A DNA stretch of 64,000 nt, taken from the NCBI RefSeq assembly GCF_004193775.1, contig NC_041002.1, positions 12,870,485 through 12,934,484 on the forward strand. The letters are read 5' to 3'. Origin of the DNA: Glycine soja (taxonomy: Eukaryota; Streptophyta; Magnoliopsida; Fabales; Fabaceae). Position 1 is the stretch's first letter; the number at the start of each line of letters is the position of its first letter. The notes beneath the pieces are model-generated. The model was not told the DNA's origin. It saw only the letters and a program-made list of their open reading frames with translations, and did no database searches. Of the stretch, positions 21,543 to 32,867 are shown piece by piece. A program made the position numbers and the translations under genes.

Positions 21543-23582
21543 CTGTTATCTGAATGTGCTCAAACGATTATAGCACATTCACTACTGGGCCAAAACAGAT
21601 TTGACCGTTGCTTCACACGTCCCTCTACATTCCGCATTCAAATTTACATTTTAGTGGTAATCTCGTTTTCAGCATTCCACAACAGCTCTCAGATTTACAC
21701 GAAACCATTTCAAAAGCTCTGCTTCTCCATGGCTACCTCACCAAAAGATACTGCAGCTCCTGGTTCACCTTCTGTACCATCATCTCCATCATCCACCAAA
21801 GCACCATCAAACCAGGAACAACCTGAATTCCATATCCAACCCATACAAATGATTCCTGGTCAAGCCCCTGTTCCTGAGAAACTGGTCCCCAAAAGACAAC
21901 AGGGAGTGAAGATTTCTGAAAACCCTAGCCTTGCAACAAGTCCTAGGGAAGTAGACACGGAGATGGATAAGAAGATCCGCAGTATTGTGAGTAGCATTCT
22001 GAAAAATGCGTCTGTCCCTAATGCTGATGAAGATGTTCCAACATCTTCCACCCCGAATGTTTCTGTCCCTGATGCTGACAAAGATGTTCCAACATCTTCC
22101 ACCCCAAATGCTGAAGTCCCCTCTTCATCCAGTAAAGAGGAATCAACAGAGGAAGAGGATCAAGCCACAGAGGAGACCCCTGCACCAAGGGCACCAGAAC
22201 CTGCTCCAGGTGACCTCATTGACCTAGAAGAAGTAGAATCTGATGAGGAACCCATTGCCAACAAGTTGGCACCTGGCATTGCAGAAAGGTTACAAAGCAG
22301 AAAAGGGAAAACCCCCATTACTAGGTCTGGACGAATCAAAACTATGGCACAGAAGAAGAGCACACCAATCACTCCTACCACATCCAGATGGAGCAAAGTT
22401 GCAATTCCTTCCAAGAAGAGGAAAGAAATTTCCTCATCTGATTCTGATGATGATGTCGAACTAGATGTTCTCGACATCAAGAGGGCCAAGAAATCAGGGA
22501 AAAAGGTGCCTGGAAATGTCCCTGATGCTCCATTGGACAACATTTCATTCCATTCCATTGGCAATGTTGAAAGGTGGAAATTTGTATATCAACGCAGACT
22601 TGCTGTTGAAAGAGAACTGGGAAGAGATGCCTTGGCTTGCAAGGAGATCATGGACCTCATCAAGGCTGCTGGACTACTGAAGACAGTCACCAAGTTGGGA
22701 GACTGTTATGAAAGCCTAGTCAGGGAATTCATTGTCAACATTCCCTCTGACATAACAAACAGAAAAAGTGATGATTATCAGAAAGTGTTTGTCAGAGGAA
22801 AATGTGTTAGATTCTCCCCTGCTGTGATCAACAAATACCTGGGCAGACCAACTGAAGGAATGGTGGATCTTGCTGTTTCTGAGCATCAAATTGCCAAGGA
22901 AATCACTGCCAAACAAGTCCAGCATTGGCCAAAGAAAGGGAAGCTTTCTGCAGGGAAGTTGAGTGTGAAGTATGCAATCCTGCATAGGATTGGCGCTGCA
23001 AACTGGGTACCCACCAATCATACTTCCACTGTTGCCACAGGTTTGGGTAAATTTCTGTATGCTGTTGGAACCAAGTCCAAATTTAATTTTGGAAACTATA
23101 TTTTTTATCAAACTGTTAAGCATTCAGAATCTTTTGCTGTCAAATTACCCATTGCCTTCCCAACTGTATTGTGTGGCATTATGTTGAGTCAACATCCCAA
23201 TATTTTAAACAATATTGACTCTGTGATGAAGAGAGAATCGACTCTGTCCCTGCATTACAAACTGTTTGAGGGGACACATGTCCCAGACATTGTCTCGACA
23301 TCAGGGAAAGCTGCTGCTTCAGGTGCTGTGTCTAAGGATGCTTTGATTGTTGAACTCAAGGACACATGCAAGGTGCTGGAAGCAACCATCAAAGCCACCA
23401 CAGAGAAGAAAATGGAGCTGGAACGCCTGATCAAGAGGCTCTCAGACAGTGGCATTGATGATGGTGAAGCAGCTGAGGCAGAAGAGGAAGCAGCTGAAGA
23501 AGAAGAAGAAGCAGCTGAGGAAGAAGAAGATGCAGCAGAGGATACAGAATCAGATGATGATGATTCTGAGGCCACCCCATGA
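21537..23582 (+). CDS. SIRE1 envelope-like protein, read-through extension of pol
   Basis: This frame stays open directly from the UAG. The first ATG is at 21729 (617 codons to the stop). In order: a linker with a short hydrophobic stretch (IYILVVISFSAF, about 21633-21668), a Pro/Ser/Thr-rich region with a 17-residue tandem repeat (22011-22112), a basic cluster that could be a nuclear signal (KKRK and KRAKKSGKK), and a globular central part (about 22570-23230). The central part contains VRGKCVRFSPAVINKYLGRP and resembles the plant transposon-associated domain often labelled Transposase_32. A helical segment (VELKDTCKVLEATIKAT) and a strongly acidic tail of E/A repeats follow. The literature calls it envelope-like. 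I see no convincing signal peptide, fusion peptide or C-terminal anchor, so its role remains open. Confidence 0.85.
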   Translation, partial: QLLLSECAQTIIAHSLLGQNRFDRCFTRPSTFRIQIYILVVISFSAFHNSSQIYTKPFQKLCFSMATSPKDTAAPGSPSVPSSPSSTKAPSNQEQPEFHIQPIQMIPGQAPVPEKLVPKRQQGVKISENPSLATSPREVDTEMDKKIRSIVSSILKNASVPNADEDVPTSSTPNVSVPDADKDVPTSSTPNAEVPSSSSKEESTEEEDQATEETPAPRAPEPAPGDLIDLEEVESDEEPIANKLAPGIAERLQSRKGKTPITRSGRIKTMAQKKSTPITPTTSRWSKVAIPSKKRKEISSSDSDDDVELDVLDIKRAKKSGKKVPGNVPDAPLDNISFHSIGNVERWKFVYQRRLAVERELGRDALACKEIMDLIKAAGLLKTVTKLGDCYESLVREFIVNIPSDITNRKSDDYQKVFVRGKCVRFSPAVINKYLGRPTEGMVDLAVSEHQIAKEITAKQVQHWPKKGKLSAGKLSVKYAILHRIGAANWVPTNHTSTVATGLGKFLYAVGTKSKFNFGNYIFYQTVKHSESFAVKLPIAFPTVLCGIMLSQHPNILNNIDSVMKRESTLSLHYKLFEGTHVPDIVSTSGKAAASGAVSKDALIVELKDTCKVLEATIKATTEKKMELERLIKRLSDSGIDDGEAAEAEEEAAEEEEEAAEEEEDAAEDTESDDDDSEATP

Positions 23583-24238
23583 CCATCAGACCTTTATTTT
23601 TGCCTTTTACTCTTACTAGCTATAGGGGCATGTCCCTTTGAACAATTGATTGCTATTGGTCTGTAATATTTGCATGCATTCTACCTTTGTCAAATTCTGT
23701 CTAAAAAGGGGGAGTAATAGTATTAATAGTATTATGCATGATTTATGATTCTGAGTAGTAGGACTCTATGTATGCAATAGTAGTCATGATGTATGATTTT
23801 GAGTAGTAGGATACGATGTATGCATGGTTCATGATTTTGAGGGGGAGACTGCTGCTGCTGATGATGACTGATGTAAGCTACTGTAATTACGAGTAGCTGA
23901 TAGAAGATGCTGCAGCTAGAGCATGGAGACAGGGGGAGCAGAAAGCTGATGTCACAAGAGATGTCTTGACATCCTGGAAAAGACTAGTTGCTGATAGAAG
24001 ATGCTGCAGTGAACTGCTTCACAGCCGTAAGAGCATGGAGACAGGGGGAGCAAAAAGCTGATGTCACGTGAGATGTCTTGACATCCTGGAAACGACTTGC
24101 AACTTGCAGAATTTTGGCTGTCGCCACTACAGATACCGCTGTGCTTGATTACTCTGATAATGAAAGTTGCTGATCCCACTTGCATAACTGCTCGTACCTG
24201 CTCAGGAAGTGTCTAAGTATGTTTTAGACAAAATTTGC
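23583..24238 (+). other. SIRE1 3' non-coding region with repeated purine tracts
   Basis: No frame of note. Purine tracts of the AGGGGGAG type recur near 23705, 23840, 23931 and 24030 before the true polypurine tract. Two imperfect direct repeats (about 23898-23992 and 23993-24095) each hold a GATGTC...GACATC inverted pair, a motif that recurs through the element. Confidence 0.7.
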
Positions 24239-24251
24239 CAAAGGGGGAGAT
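24239..24251 (+). promoter_or_regulatory. SIRE1 polypurine tract
   Basis: AAAGGGGGAGATT lies directly before the 3' LTR and would prime plus-strand DNA synthesis. Confidence 0.88.
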
Positions 24252-25342
24252 TGTTAGTGCTTAGCTCTACTGAGTTTTAAAAGATTGGCTAAAATTTTGT
24301 TAAAACATAAGCACTTAGACAATGAAGGAAAGCTGGAGTTGCTGCACATGATGTCCAACGTTATGTCAAGGAATCAGATCGGGCTGCACAATGCACAAGG
24401 CAAGATAAAATGTCAAATGAAGAATTGAAGCTGCAGGATCCACGATGTCGGATACAATGTCCAGGACATCCTGCCCGAAAATACTGGACACATAAATCTG
24501 TTATATCTTTAACAGATTGTGCAGGATCCACGATGTCGGATACAATGTCCAGGACATCCTGCCCGAAAATACTGGACACATAAATCTGTTATATCTTTAA
24601 CAGATTATTGTGCAATTAGCAACAGATTAGACAATCTATCGTTAGGAACGAATTAAAAGATAATTAAAGTTCGAATTACAAACTTGAATAGTTCGTTCAG
24701 GGATTAAAGATTAAAGATAAAAACTAAAAGATCAAACTATATCTTTTAGATCTTTAAGTGCAGATTTTTCAGGAAAATGATAGATCTCATCCAGCGCAAG
24801 ATGTTGCAGCCCAGATACGCCCACTGCTATATAAACATGAAGGCGGCACGAGTTTTCTACCAAGTCCGGGATTGAAGAGTTATTTTGTGAGTTTTGGGAC
24901 TTGAGTGTTTTGTGAGCCACCTTGATGCTACCCTAACATCAAGTGTTGGACCTGAGTGTGTAGAGTTGATCTCTTTTGTTCAGAGAGCAATCTCTGGTGT
25001 ATATTTGATTTATTTGTAAACACGGGAGAGTGTGTTTGAGAGGGAGTGAGAGGGGTTTCTCATATCTAAGAGTGGCTCTTAGGTAGAGGTTGCACGGGTA
25101 GTGGTTAGGTGAGAAGGTTGTAAACAGTGGCTGTTAGATCTTCGAACTAACACTATTTTAGTGGATTTCCTCCCTGGCTTGGTAGCCCCCAGATGTAGGT
25201 GACGTTGCACCGAACTGGGTTAACAATTCTCTTGTGTTATTTATTTGTTTAATCTGTTCATACAGTCAAATATAATCTCCATGTTCTGAAGCGTGATGTC
25301 GTGACATCTGGTACAACATCTGTCATTGGTATCAGAATTTCA
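24252..25342 (+). repeat. SIRE1 3' LTR
   Basis: A 1,091-bp LTR, like the 5' LTR except for about five transitions (two near 24615-24640, one near 24818, one near 25300, one near 25327). The 88-bp tandem duplication is at 24432-24519 and 24520-24607. ATAAT follows at 25343-25347. Confidence 0.93.
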
Positions 25343-26440
25343 ATAATTTTCAATTGAAATTTCAGAACTAGGATTGGTATAAAATAGGCACCAATTATAG
25401 AACAAATTTTGAGCCAAAACAACAAGCACACTTTCCTTTCACTTTTCTTTTTTTTCCTGGACACTGATTTTTCTGCCAACTTGTGAGCTTTTTCTTATTT
25501 TTTCCTTTAATCCAAATCGCTTGGTTCTTTTTTTATAATTTTGGTCCAGATGTCTAGAAAATTCAGTAAACGTTTCGGCTCAAAAAACGTAGTGACCAAT
25601 TCTCAGTAATTTATACAAGTTCGTATGTTCAAGCTGCCAGCACCAGCGATTTCAGCCTAGAAATCAAGAGTAGTGTTTATGTTGCTTAAGGCTTGGATAG
25701 TTACAATTTGTGTTTGCTTATGCTCAATTATCTTGAATAACACAATTAAAGAGAGCTTACGACTTATTTTGATTCACAAATCCAGCCACAACTCAGCACC
25801 ACAACTCAACTTCATCATAGGCATCATGTAGGAAACTTAGAAAGCAAAAAAAAAGTTCAAGAACAAGACTACTTCTAGGAATTGATTTAGAACATGTTAT
25901 GAACTAAATAACATGCATGAATTAGACTCAAAATTCAAAAGATAGGCTAAGAATGACAAGAATACATGAACAAATGTATCTAGAATTCAATCAACAAAAT
26001 AAAATTCAACACAAACTTAGAACATAATGTGACAATTACTATGACTAAACATGACTCTAAGACAACATGGATTAAGTGATTTACACTTAGATTTTTGTGT
26101 TTTTTTTTTCTAATCAATATTTTGGAACAAAATTTAGATGTAAAGGTTCAGCACAAGAATATTATGAATGAAAATTGATAGAACCTAAAATCAACACAAA
26201 AACAAGATTCAAGAGTAGATCTACAAAATTTGAACCATAGAAATGCAAGAACAAGTGTAGATCTAAGATTTAATCGGTTTTTTTTTTTTGAATCTACCCT
26301 AAACAGCACCAAACCACAAGACAATGGAGGATATACAAGGAGAATAAGATGAAGAACAAGGAATTAAAGAGAATTCACAGAACAAAAAGATAGAGGAAGC
26401 AAAAGAACATCACCTAGATGAAGATGCTCTTGATACCACA
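25343..26440 (-). mobile_element. Non-coding internal region next to LTR C
   Basis: This is the inverted counterpart of 12641-13740, with a few base changes and small indels. On the minus strand it starts with the primer-site-like TGGTATCAAGAGC (26426-26438). It holds no gag or pol. Confidence 0.8.
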
Positions 26441-27403
26441 TGATGCAAGCTCCATTGGAGCTTGTAGGCCTAGGATCTTCTTCATCAATGGATTCCTTTG
26501 CTTCTTGGAAGATGAATGGCAGCGGAATGGAGAAAGGGAGAGAGAGAGGAGACGCCACTTCAAAGAGAAGATGAGTCTAGAAGAAGCTCACCACCATAGG
26601 AGGCCATGGATAAGAGCTTGGAGGAAGAATGAGATGAATGAAGGGAGAGGGAGAGAAGAACACGAAATTTTGTGCTCCAAATGAGCTTTGAAATCTGAAG
26701 TTTAATATTCAAATGATCAAAGTTCAAAAAAATGCACACACATGACCTCTATTTATAGCCTAAGTGTCACACAAAATTGGAGGGAAATTCAAATTTCACT
26801 TGAATTTGAAATTGAATTTGTGGAGCCAAACTTTGGAGCCAAAATTTCACTAATTATGATTAGTGAATTTTAGTTATGGTTCAGCCCACTAATCCAAGAT
26901 CAATTCCAAGATTCTCCACTAAGTGTGCTTAGGTGTCATGAGGCATGAAAAGCATGAAGGACATGCACAAAGTGTGACTATATAATGTGGCAATGGGGTG
27001 TAGTAAGCAAATGCTCACCTCCCCCTCTAAAATTTAATTGGATTGGGCTTCTACCAATTCAATTAAATTTATTTCCAACCACACACATCAAATATCCACT
27101 TAGTGCATGTGAAATTACAAAACTACCCCTAATACAAAAACTAGTCTAAGTGCCCTAAAATACAAGGGCTGAAAAATCCTATATTTCTAGGGTACCCTAC
27201 CTACATTATGGAGCCCTAAATACAAGGCCCAAAAATAATGAAACCTTAATCTAATATTTACAAAGATAAGTGGGCTCGTACTTAGCCCATGGGCCAGAAA
27301 TCTACCCTAAGGCTCATAAGAACCCTAGGGCCTTCTCTTGCATCTCTGGCCCAATCTACTTGGAGTTTTCTATCCAATGCCCTTGCGGGGTAGGATTGCA
27401 TCA
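26441..27403 (-). repeat. LTR C (alpha type), right LTR of the inverted-LTR element
   Basis: A 963-bp LTR in the opposite orientation to LTR B. Its outer edge is again the TGATGCAATCC end and is followed by CTCTA (27404-27408), matching 14580-14584. It shares the alpha leader bases with LTR A. Both outer ends of the insertion are therefore LTR starts (U3 ends), unlike a normal element, which has one U3 and one U5 end outside. Confidence 0.88.
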
Positions 27404-30104
27404 CTCTATGTTTCAGATCTTATCTATTGGCATCTTATTTTGAAGTAGCCGCCAAACCAAAAAGGACTTTGAAGGTAGGATGAAAGGAAACCAAAGCCAC
27501 TTAGCCCAAGGAGCAAAGGTACCCGGTGGATGTAGAAAATGAAAAAAATTCCTAAATGTAAGAACTTCTTTGTCATTAGGGCACCAAACAAGGAGATCCG
27601 ACTAATCACTAGCAAAAAGGATATGCTTCTCAGAGATTCCACTAGATAAGGAATTTTATCAAGATTGGAAGGAATTTGTCAAGCCACATCATGAAATCAC
27701 GCATAGAGGTGGTCAATCTGCAAGTGATAGAATTCGAGAGGCCAAGTATCTCTGATAAAGGCCTATGATAACACTAAGAGTCTGACCAAAAGCTAACTAG
27801 AGAACCCAATCCTAAAATCCATCCAGTGTTCAAACACACGGAGTCAAAATGGGTCTTCAATGAAGGCTAAATGGAAAAGTTGCAATGATAAGCAATTTTC
27901 TACTTTTTTTCTCAAAAAGTTGACTCTCATAAAGGAAGCCCATTGCTCATCTACATGAAGAAACTCCCATACCTCCTTCCTCATTGGGCTGATAGACTTT
28001 TCTCCAACTCATAGTTACAATCTTTCTTTGATTTGGGTCCTCGTCCCAAACAAAGTTTTTTATCCAAGCCTCCAAGCTTTTAATAAGACTCCTTGGCCAA
28101 GAATAAACATGAAACGAGTAGAGTATCATGACATTAATTATGGAATTGACTAGTTGGATTCTACCAATTAGAGATAGAAAAACATTCTTCCATGATTAAA
28201 GCTTTTGCTTTACTTTGTCGACAATGGGATTGAAGAAAGATTTCTTGGGACGGCCAATGAATAAGGGAACTACTAGATAAGTAAAAGGGAGACAACCTAG
28301 TTTTAAACCAAGCAAAACTTTTTTGTTTTTAGCGTGACGAGGAGTCATGGCACCCATAAAAAGAAGGTATTTGTCCTCACTAAGGATTTAACCAGATTCA
28401 AGGCCATAGCTATGAAAGAGATTCATAAAAGCCAAAAGACTTTTTTGCAGAAGACTAAGATATCATCAGCATATAGCATGTGGGAAGGGGTAGCAAAATG
28501 CCTTAGGCAAGCCATTGGAGTTATGTTGCCTGACTACATAAGGTGGGAAATACCCCTACTTAACACATCCTCCACAAGATAAAAAACAACGAGGACAAGA
28601 GGTCCCCCCCCCCCTCTTGTAGGGGATGAAGCCATAAAGAGAACCATTTACCAAGAAGGACAATCTAGCAAAATGAAGGATGTGAATATCCACGAATAGA
28701 AATTTTGGTTGAACCTAATAGAAGATATCACTTGCATTAGAAAGCCCTAATCCAGTGTATCAGAGGCTTTTTTCACATCGAATTTGACAACCACATTACC
28801 ACCAAAAGCTCTATTGTGAAGCATGTTAAAAGCTAGGAACCATTTAAGGTTAGACTTCTCCTTCCAAAAAGCTTCCTCAAATGTGAGGGCTTGCTAGAGT
28901 TGGCTGAAGCCTCAACATTTTGAAGGACATCAAAGTGACCATTTTGAATGATGAGTTTTTGAATTCAGTCCACTTTCACCAAGGCTTCGGAAGTGTTCTG
29001 GTGGATGTTTCCAAACACATCCACGTTCTAGGCCTTGAGAACAAGTTTAAGATTATACAATTTTTGCTTTATCACTTGCATATCACAACCATCCATTGTC
29101 TTATTCCAGATCTCAAATACAAGTCTTCTACAGTCAATGTGTTGGAGGGGGATTTTGGAGTATATTCCTCATTAGTGAGGGTAAAAAGGAGAGGGTGATG
29201 GTTAGACTTGGATCTCACCATAGAACAGCAGGAAATGTTGTTCCAAAGGTCCAAGCAATCAAGGTTGCATAAGGCTCTATCCAATTTCATGTTGATTCTT
29301 CTCGCACCAAACCTACCATTGGTCCAAGTAAATTCTGAGCCTTTGGTGCGGATATGAATGAGAGAAAAAGCATTTGACCAGCTATAGAAGTCGTCATAAG
29401 ATGAATTAATGGTAGGTCATGCCAGAGTTTGCGATGTTGGACATAGGTTGTTGAGCCATGTATATCCACCTAATGTTAAGACCTATTATCAGCATAAAAA
29501 AACAAAGAAATTTATTGATCAGCGGAAGACAAAACATAAATGTAGGGTTTTAGTGGAAAGTCACAAATGCACCATAGGTTGGGAGCCAAAAAGGCCCTAT
29601 CATTCGCTGCAAAGGAAGAAAGATGCAACATACTCCAAAAGGGAGGACTTAAGGAGGGTCCAAGATTTCACTAAGAAGAATAAATCAGGTTTTTTGGATA
29701 CACAAAGTTGATTCAAGACATGCCTAGTATCCAGATTGCCAATGCCTCTAGCATTTTAAAAAAGGATTCTTATCTCTTGTAGGTTGAAGAACCACCCTTA
29801 GCACGGGTGTTGTGAATTCTACTAGCACTGGGGATTTCTCTTTTTGCTTTAATTTATTCTTTTGAGATTTAGAGAGCACCACCTCAAAGTCGGGGTCCTC
29901 TTGGGGAATAAGTTCATCGGGGTTAGGAACATCTTCATCTGAGCAATCATTTGTTAGATCAATCCAAAATTTAGAAACAACCTTTAGGTCTTTAGCAGCT
30001 GCAACTGAGAGTAATTGATTTGGTTCAACTTCATTTGCATGGGTGCCTATAGTGGGTGAAAAGTGTTGGACCTTGTGGCCTCCGTTTGTTGTCTTCATAA
30101 ATCA
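27404..30104 (-). pseudogene. LINE ORF2 remnant: endonuclease and reverse transcriptase
   Basis: Minus-strand fragments appear in the correct order for a plant LINE. From high to low coordinates: the end of ORF1 and the start of ORF2 with an RGIGN-DTR-like motif (about 29750); endonuclease with EFTWTNGRFGARRINMKLDRAL and KSNHHPLLF (about 29170-29340; relatives have SDHHPL); RT with VVKFDVKKASDTLD, where the following Trp is a TAG (about 28735-28785); the catalytic MLYADDILVFC (YADD at 28462-28473); and the C-terminal WIKNFVWDEDPNQRKIVTMSWRKV with EEGGMGVSS (about 27950-28090). The zinc region starts near 27430 and continues at 14584 beyond the inverted-LTR insertion. Stops and frameshifts are numerous; it is dead. 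Confidence 0.85.
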
Positions 30105-30700
30105 CATATTCATTTATCTTGGAGAGAAATATGAATAAACTTTGATGCATGCCATGTGTTTGGAGAAATTGATATCAATGTATCGACTTTGCTCTTCTCC
30201 ATTTTCATAGTCTTTCATCATGATACCCAGACTTATGATTTTCTTCTCTAAATCACTTGAATAATTTATGACATTATCTTCCCAAGTGATATATCCTTTC
30301 TTTTCTTTCTTCTCTTTGAAATTCATCTTGTCGGATTTTTCCATTCTTCTTTTAAACATAGGACAATTGAATCTCATGTGCCCAAGTTGATCGCACTCAG
30401 CATTTTGGGGCTAAAGAGGAACCTTCTTCTTTCTTCTTTCATCATCATCTTCTTTCTTCTCTAGTTTTTTTTTTATGTAGTTGCATTTCTCTCTACCATT
30501 GTAGGAATAAATGAATCAAATTTAATGGCTTCCCATATCTTTAGATCTATGGCTTCTATAATGATCTGCATTTGGGTTTTCCAATAATGATAACCCTCAC
30601 CATTGAACATAAGAGCCTATTGATAGAATTTTCCTCAAAAAATGGAAATTTGAATGAGGCCATATTTATTCTTGAAGTTTTTAAACTTTATACAAGAATC
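30105..30700 (-). pseudogene. Copia gag remnant with an internal deletion
   Basis: A gag start (MAS..., about 30510-30662) resembles the gag of the Copia element at 558-6500. A large part is missing, and the sequence resumes at about 30420 with the zinc-knuckle flank (MRFNCPMFKRRMEKSDK, KGYITWED). It ends against LINE sequence at about 30105. No catalytic domain is present. Confidence 0.7.
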
Positions 30701-30702
30701 TC

Positions 30703-30714
30703 GCTCTGATACCA
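30703..30714 (-). promoter_or_regulatory. Primer-binding site for initiator tRNA-Met
   Basis: TGGTATCAGAGC on the minus strand, two bases from the LTR edge, with a gag start following. Confidence 0.85.
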
Positions 30715-30716
30715 CT

Positions 30717-31748
30717 TGTTGGACCTTGTGGCCTCAATAATCTTAAGAAGGATAGGCTTAGAATGCAGAAGAAGCAACAACAATCAATTTAACAATGTTC
30801 TTTAAACATGCAAGACACAATTGATTGCAACAAAATAAATAAGATAAGGGAAGAGATAATGCAAACACAGTTTTATACTGGTTCGGCCACACCCTTGTGC
30901 CTACATCCAGTACTCAAGCAACCCACTTGAGTTTTCCACTATCTTTGTAAAATCCATTACAAAGTCTGAACCACACAGGGACAACCCATCCCTTGTGTTC
31001 AGATGCTTTACAACAAGAGACTCACAGTCTCTTAACCAATCTCATTGAATAAGAAGAATGGAAGAAGAATTCTCTCTTCAAGAGAAGAATATTACAATGA
31101 AGATCATGTAAGAATCCTTATAGATTTTGCAAGTGTTTGGCCAAGGATTTATTTTGAGAGAGCATTTGACAATGAAGTTCTTTTGGAATCTCTCTCATTG
31201 TCTTTTGAGAGGATAAGACATTTTGGACCAAAAAAAACTCTCTCTAAAATTCGTGCCCAAGTCACCTATTTATAGGCCATTGATGGTCATTCACAAATCT
31301 AATGAAAAGATGTGACTGTTGGCAGATTTTTTGAAAACTTTCCACTAGTAATCGATTACAATGTTTTTGTAATCGATTACATAGTTATAATTTGAAGGGT
31401 TATGACTTTTGAATTTGAATTTCCAAAGTTTCGTTGCTGGTAATCGATTACAGACATATGGTAATCGATTACATGTTGAAAATTCAAATTCAAAACCTTT
31501 TTCAACAGCTATTTCTCAACCCTGTCTTCTGGTAACCGATTACACTTCCTGGTAATCGATTACCAAAGCCTTGCATGTCTTGAAAGCACTTTGTTTTAAG
31601 GCAAGGCTTGGTCTTTAGTGAATCTTGAAACAAGGCTTTGTTTGTTGAAGCAATCTTGAATTAATCTTGAAGCAAATGCTTATCATTTGAAGCAGCCTTG
31701 TTTGATTCTTCTTTGTCATCATCAAAATCATGTATACATACATTCACA
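30717..31748 (-). repeat. Complete Copia LTR bordered by both a primer site and purine tracts
   Basis: A 1,032-bp LTR with TG...CA ends. Six GTAATCGATTAC palindromes (31348/31369, 31440/31461, 31532/31552) lie upstream of the minus-strand TATA region (about 31265-31275). Leader hairpins occur at 30943-30964 and 31015-31033 (AAGAGACT, loop CAC, AGTCTCTT). A primer-binding site follows one edge and a polypurine tract precedes the other. It thus acts both as the 3' LTR of one internal region and as the 5' LTR of another. Confidence 0.85.
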
Positions 31749-32867
31749 TTCTCCCCCTTTTTGATGATGACAAACATGTGATTTATTTTCGACATCATCA
31801 AAGCTTGCATGATTCACATTCTCCCCCTTTGTCAAGCAAATTCTTTTTTATATCATCAAAACCTGCATGATTTACATTCTCCCCCTTTTTGATGATGACA
31901 ACCACCTGTAGGTTAGGAGCAACAACAAAGAAAAAAAATCTATTTGCATATAGTTTACTCCCCCTTGGTTTTTCAATGTTTGCTTATATGAGACAATTGA
32001 AGATTTCATATTTTTCATATATAAAAAGTTGTCTCATAAAAAATAGATAACTTTTCTTACTATTTTATCTTTTATCTTTCTCTCCCCCTTTGTCAACATC
32101 AAAAACAAATCATGAATAGAGAGGAGAAAAAAATGTTACCACTTGTTGCAATGTATAAAAATCAAGTGATACCAAAAGGAATTAAAACAAACTATTTTGC
32201 ACTCACAAAAACACAATCAATCAAACACAATCACAATCAAATTCAATCATCAAACATTTCAAATCAAATTAATTAAATTAACAATCAACTAACTATGCAC
32301 AATAATTTCTATTAAAAAAATATTCAAATTTCAATTTTCAATTTTCAATTTTCAAATTTTAAATTTTAAATTTTAAATTTCAAATTCCAACTTCCAACTT
32401 TAACCTTTAGTAACTTCCCCCTTCCAACTTCCAACTTCCAATCTCCATTTTTAACTTTCAACTTCCAATAACTTTCATTTCCAACTTCCAACTTCCAGTA
32501 ACTTCCACTTCCAACTTCCAACATCCAAATTTTAATTTCAAATTTTAATTTTCAATTTTCAAATTTAACTTTTCAAATTTAAATTTTCAAATTCAAATTT
32601 CAAATTTCAATTTCAAAATTTCCTTTTCTAAATTTGAAATAGTTTTCTTAAAATATGAAACTAATTTGAAAAGTTTAATAGATTCTTTAAAAACAATCAA
32701 AAACTCAATCAGGAACAAACATCAAATACAATCAAACACACAATCAAAAATACAATCAATCAATCATCAAACACAAATTCAATCACAATCATCAAGAACA
32801 ATCTAAACTCAAGTAGAAAACAAGCATCAAAAGTAATCAATCAAAGACAAGTAACCTGTTGGTATCA
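31749..32867 (-). mobile_element. 3' internal region of a Copia element with repeated polypurine tracts
   Basis: On the minus strand, AAAGGGGGAGAATGT-like tracts occur at about 31749-31760, 31820-31832 and 31874-31886, with weaker ones near 31960 and 32080. The rest is low-complexity sequence: AATTTTC runs and CTTCCAA repeats at 32325-32640, and CAATCA-rich DNA. No coding sequence is left. Confidence 0.6.

Larger units (their letters stand above)
15654..25342 (+). mobile_element. Complete SIRE1-type Copia (Sirevirus) element
   Basis: A 9,689-bp element with two 1,091-bp LTRs, flanked by the 5-bp duplication ATAAT (15649-15653 and 25343-25347). The order is 5' LTR, tRNA-Met primer site, one uninterrupted gag-pol frame (1,577 codons), an in-frame UAG in a known read-through context, an envelope-like frame, a long 3' untranslated region, a polypurine tract and the 3' LTR. 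By eye the two LTRs differ at five bases, all transitions (about 0.5%), so the insertion is young. The closest known family by layout, length and stop-codon context is soybean SIRE1. The element sits inside the inverted-LTR element, and copy 1 of that element (near 13740) shows the empty site. Confidence 0.93.

Noticed and set aside
28334..28582. Plus-strand frame of 82 codons
   Set aside because: It is antisense to the LINE reverse transcriptase, whose YADD motif lies here on the minus strand.
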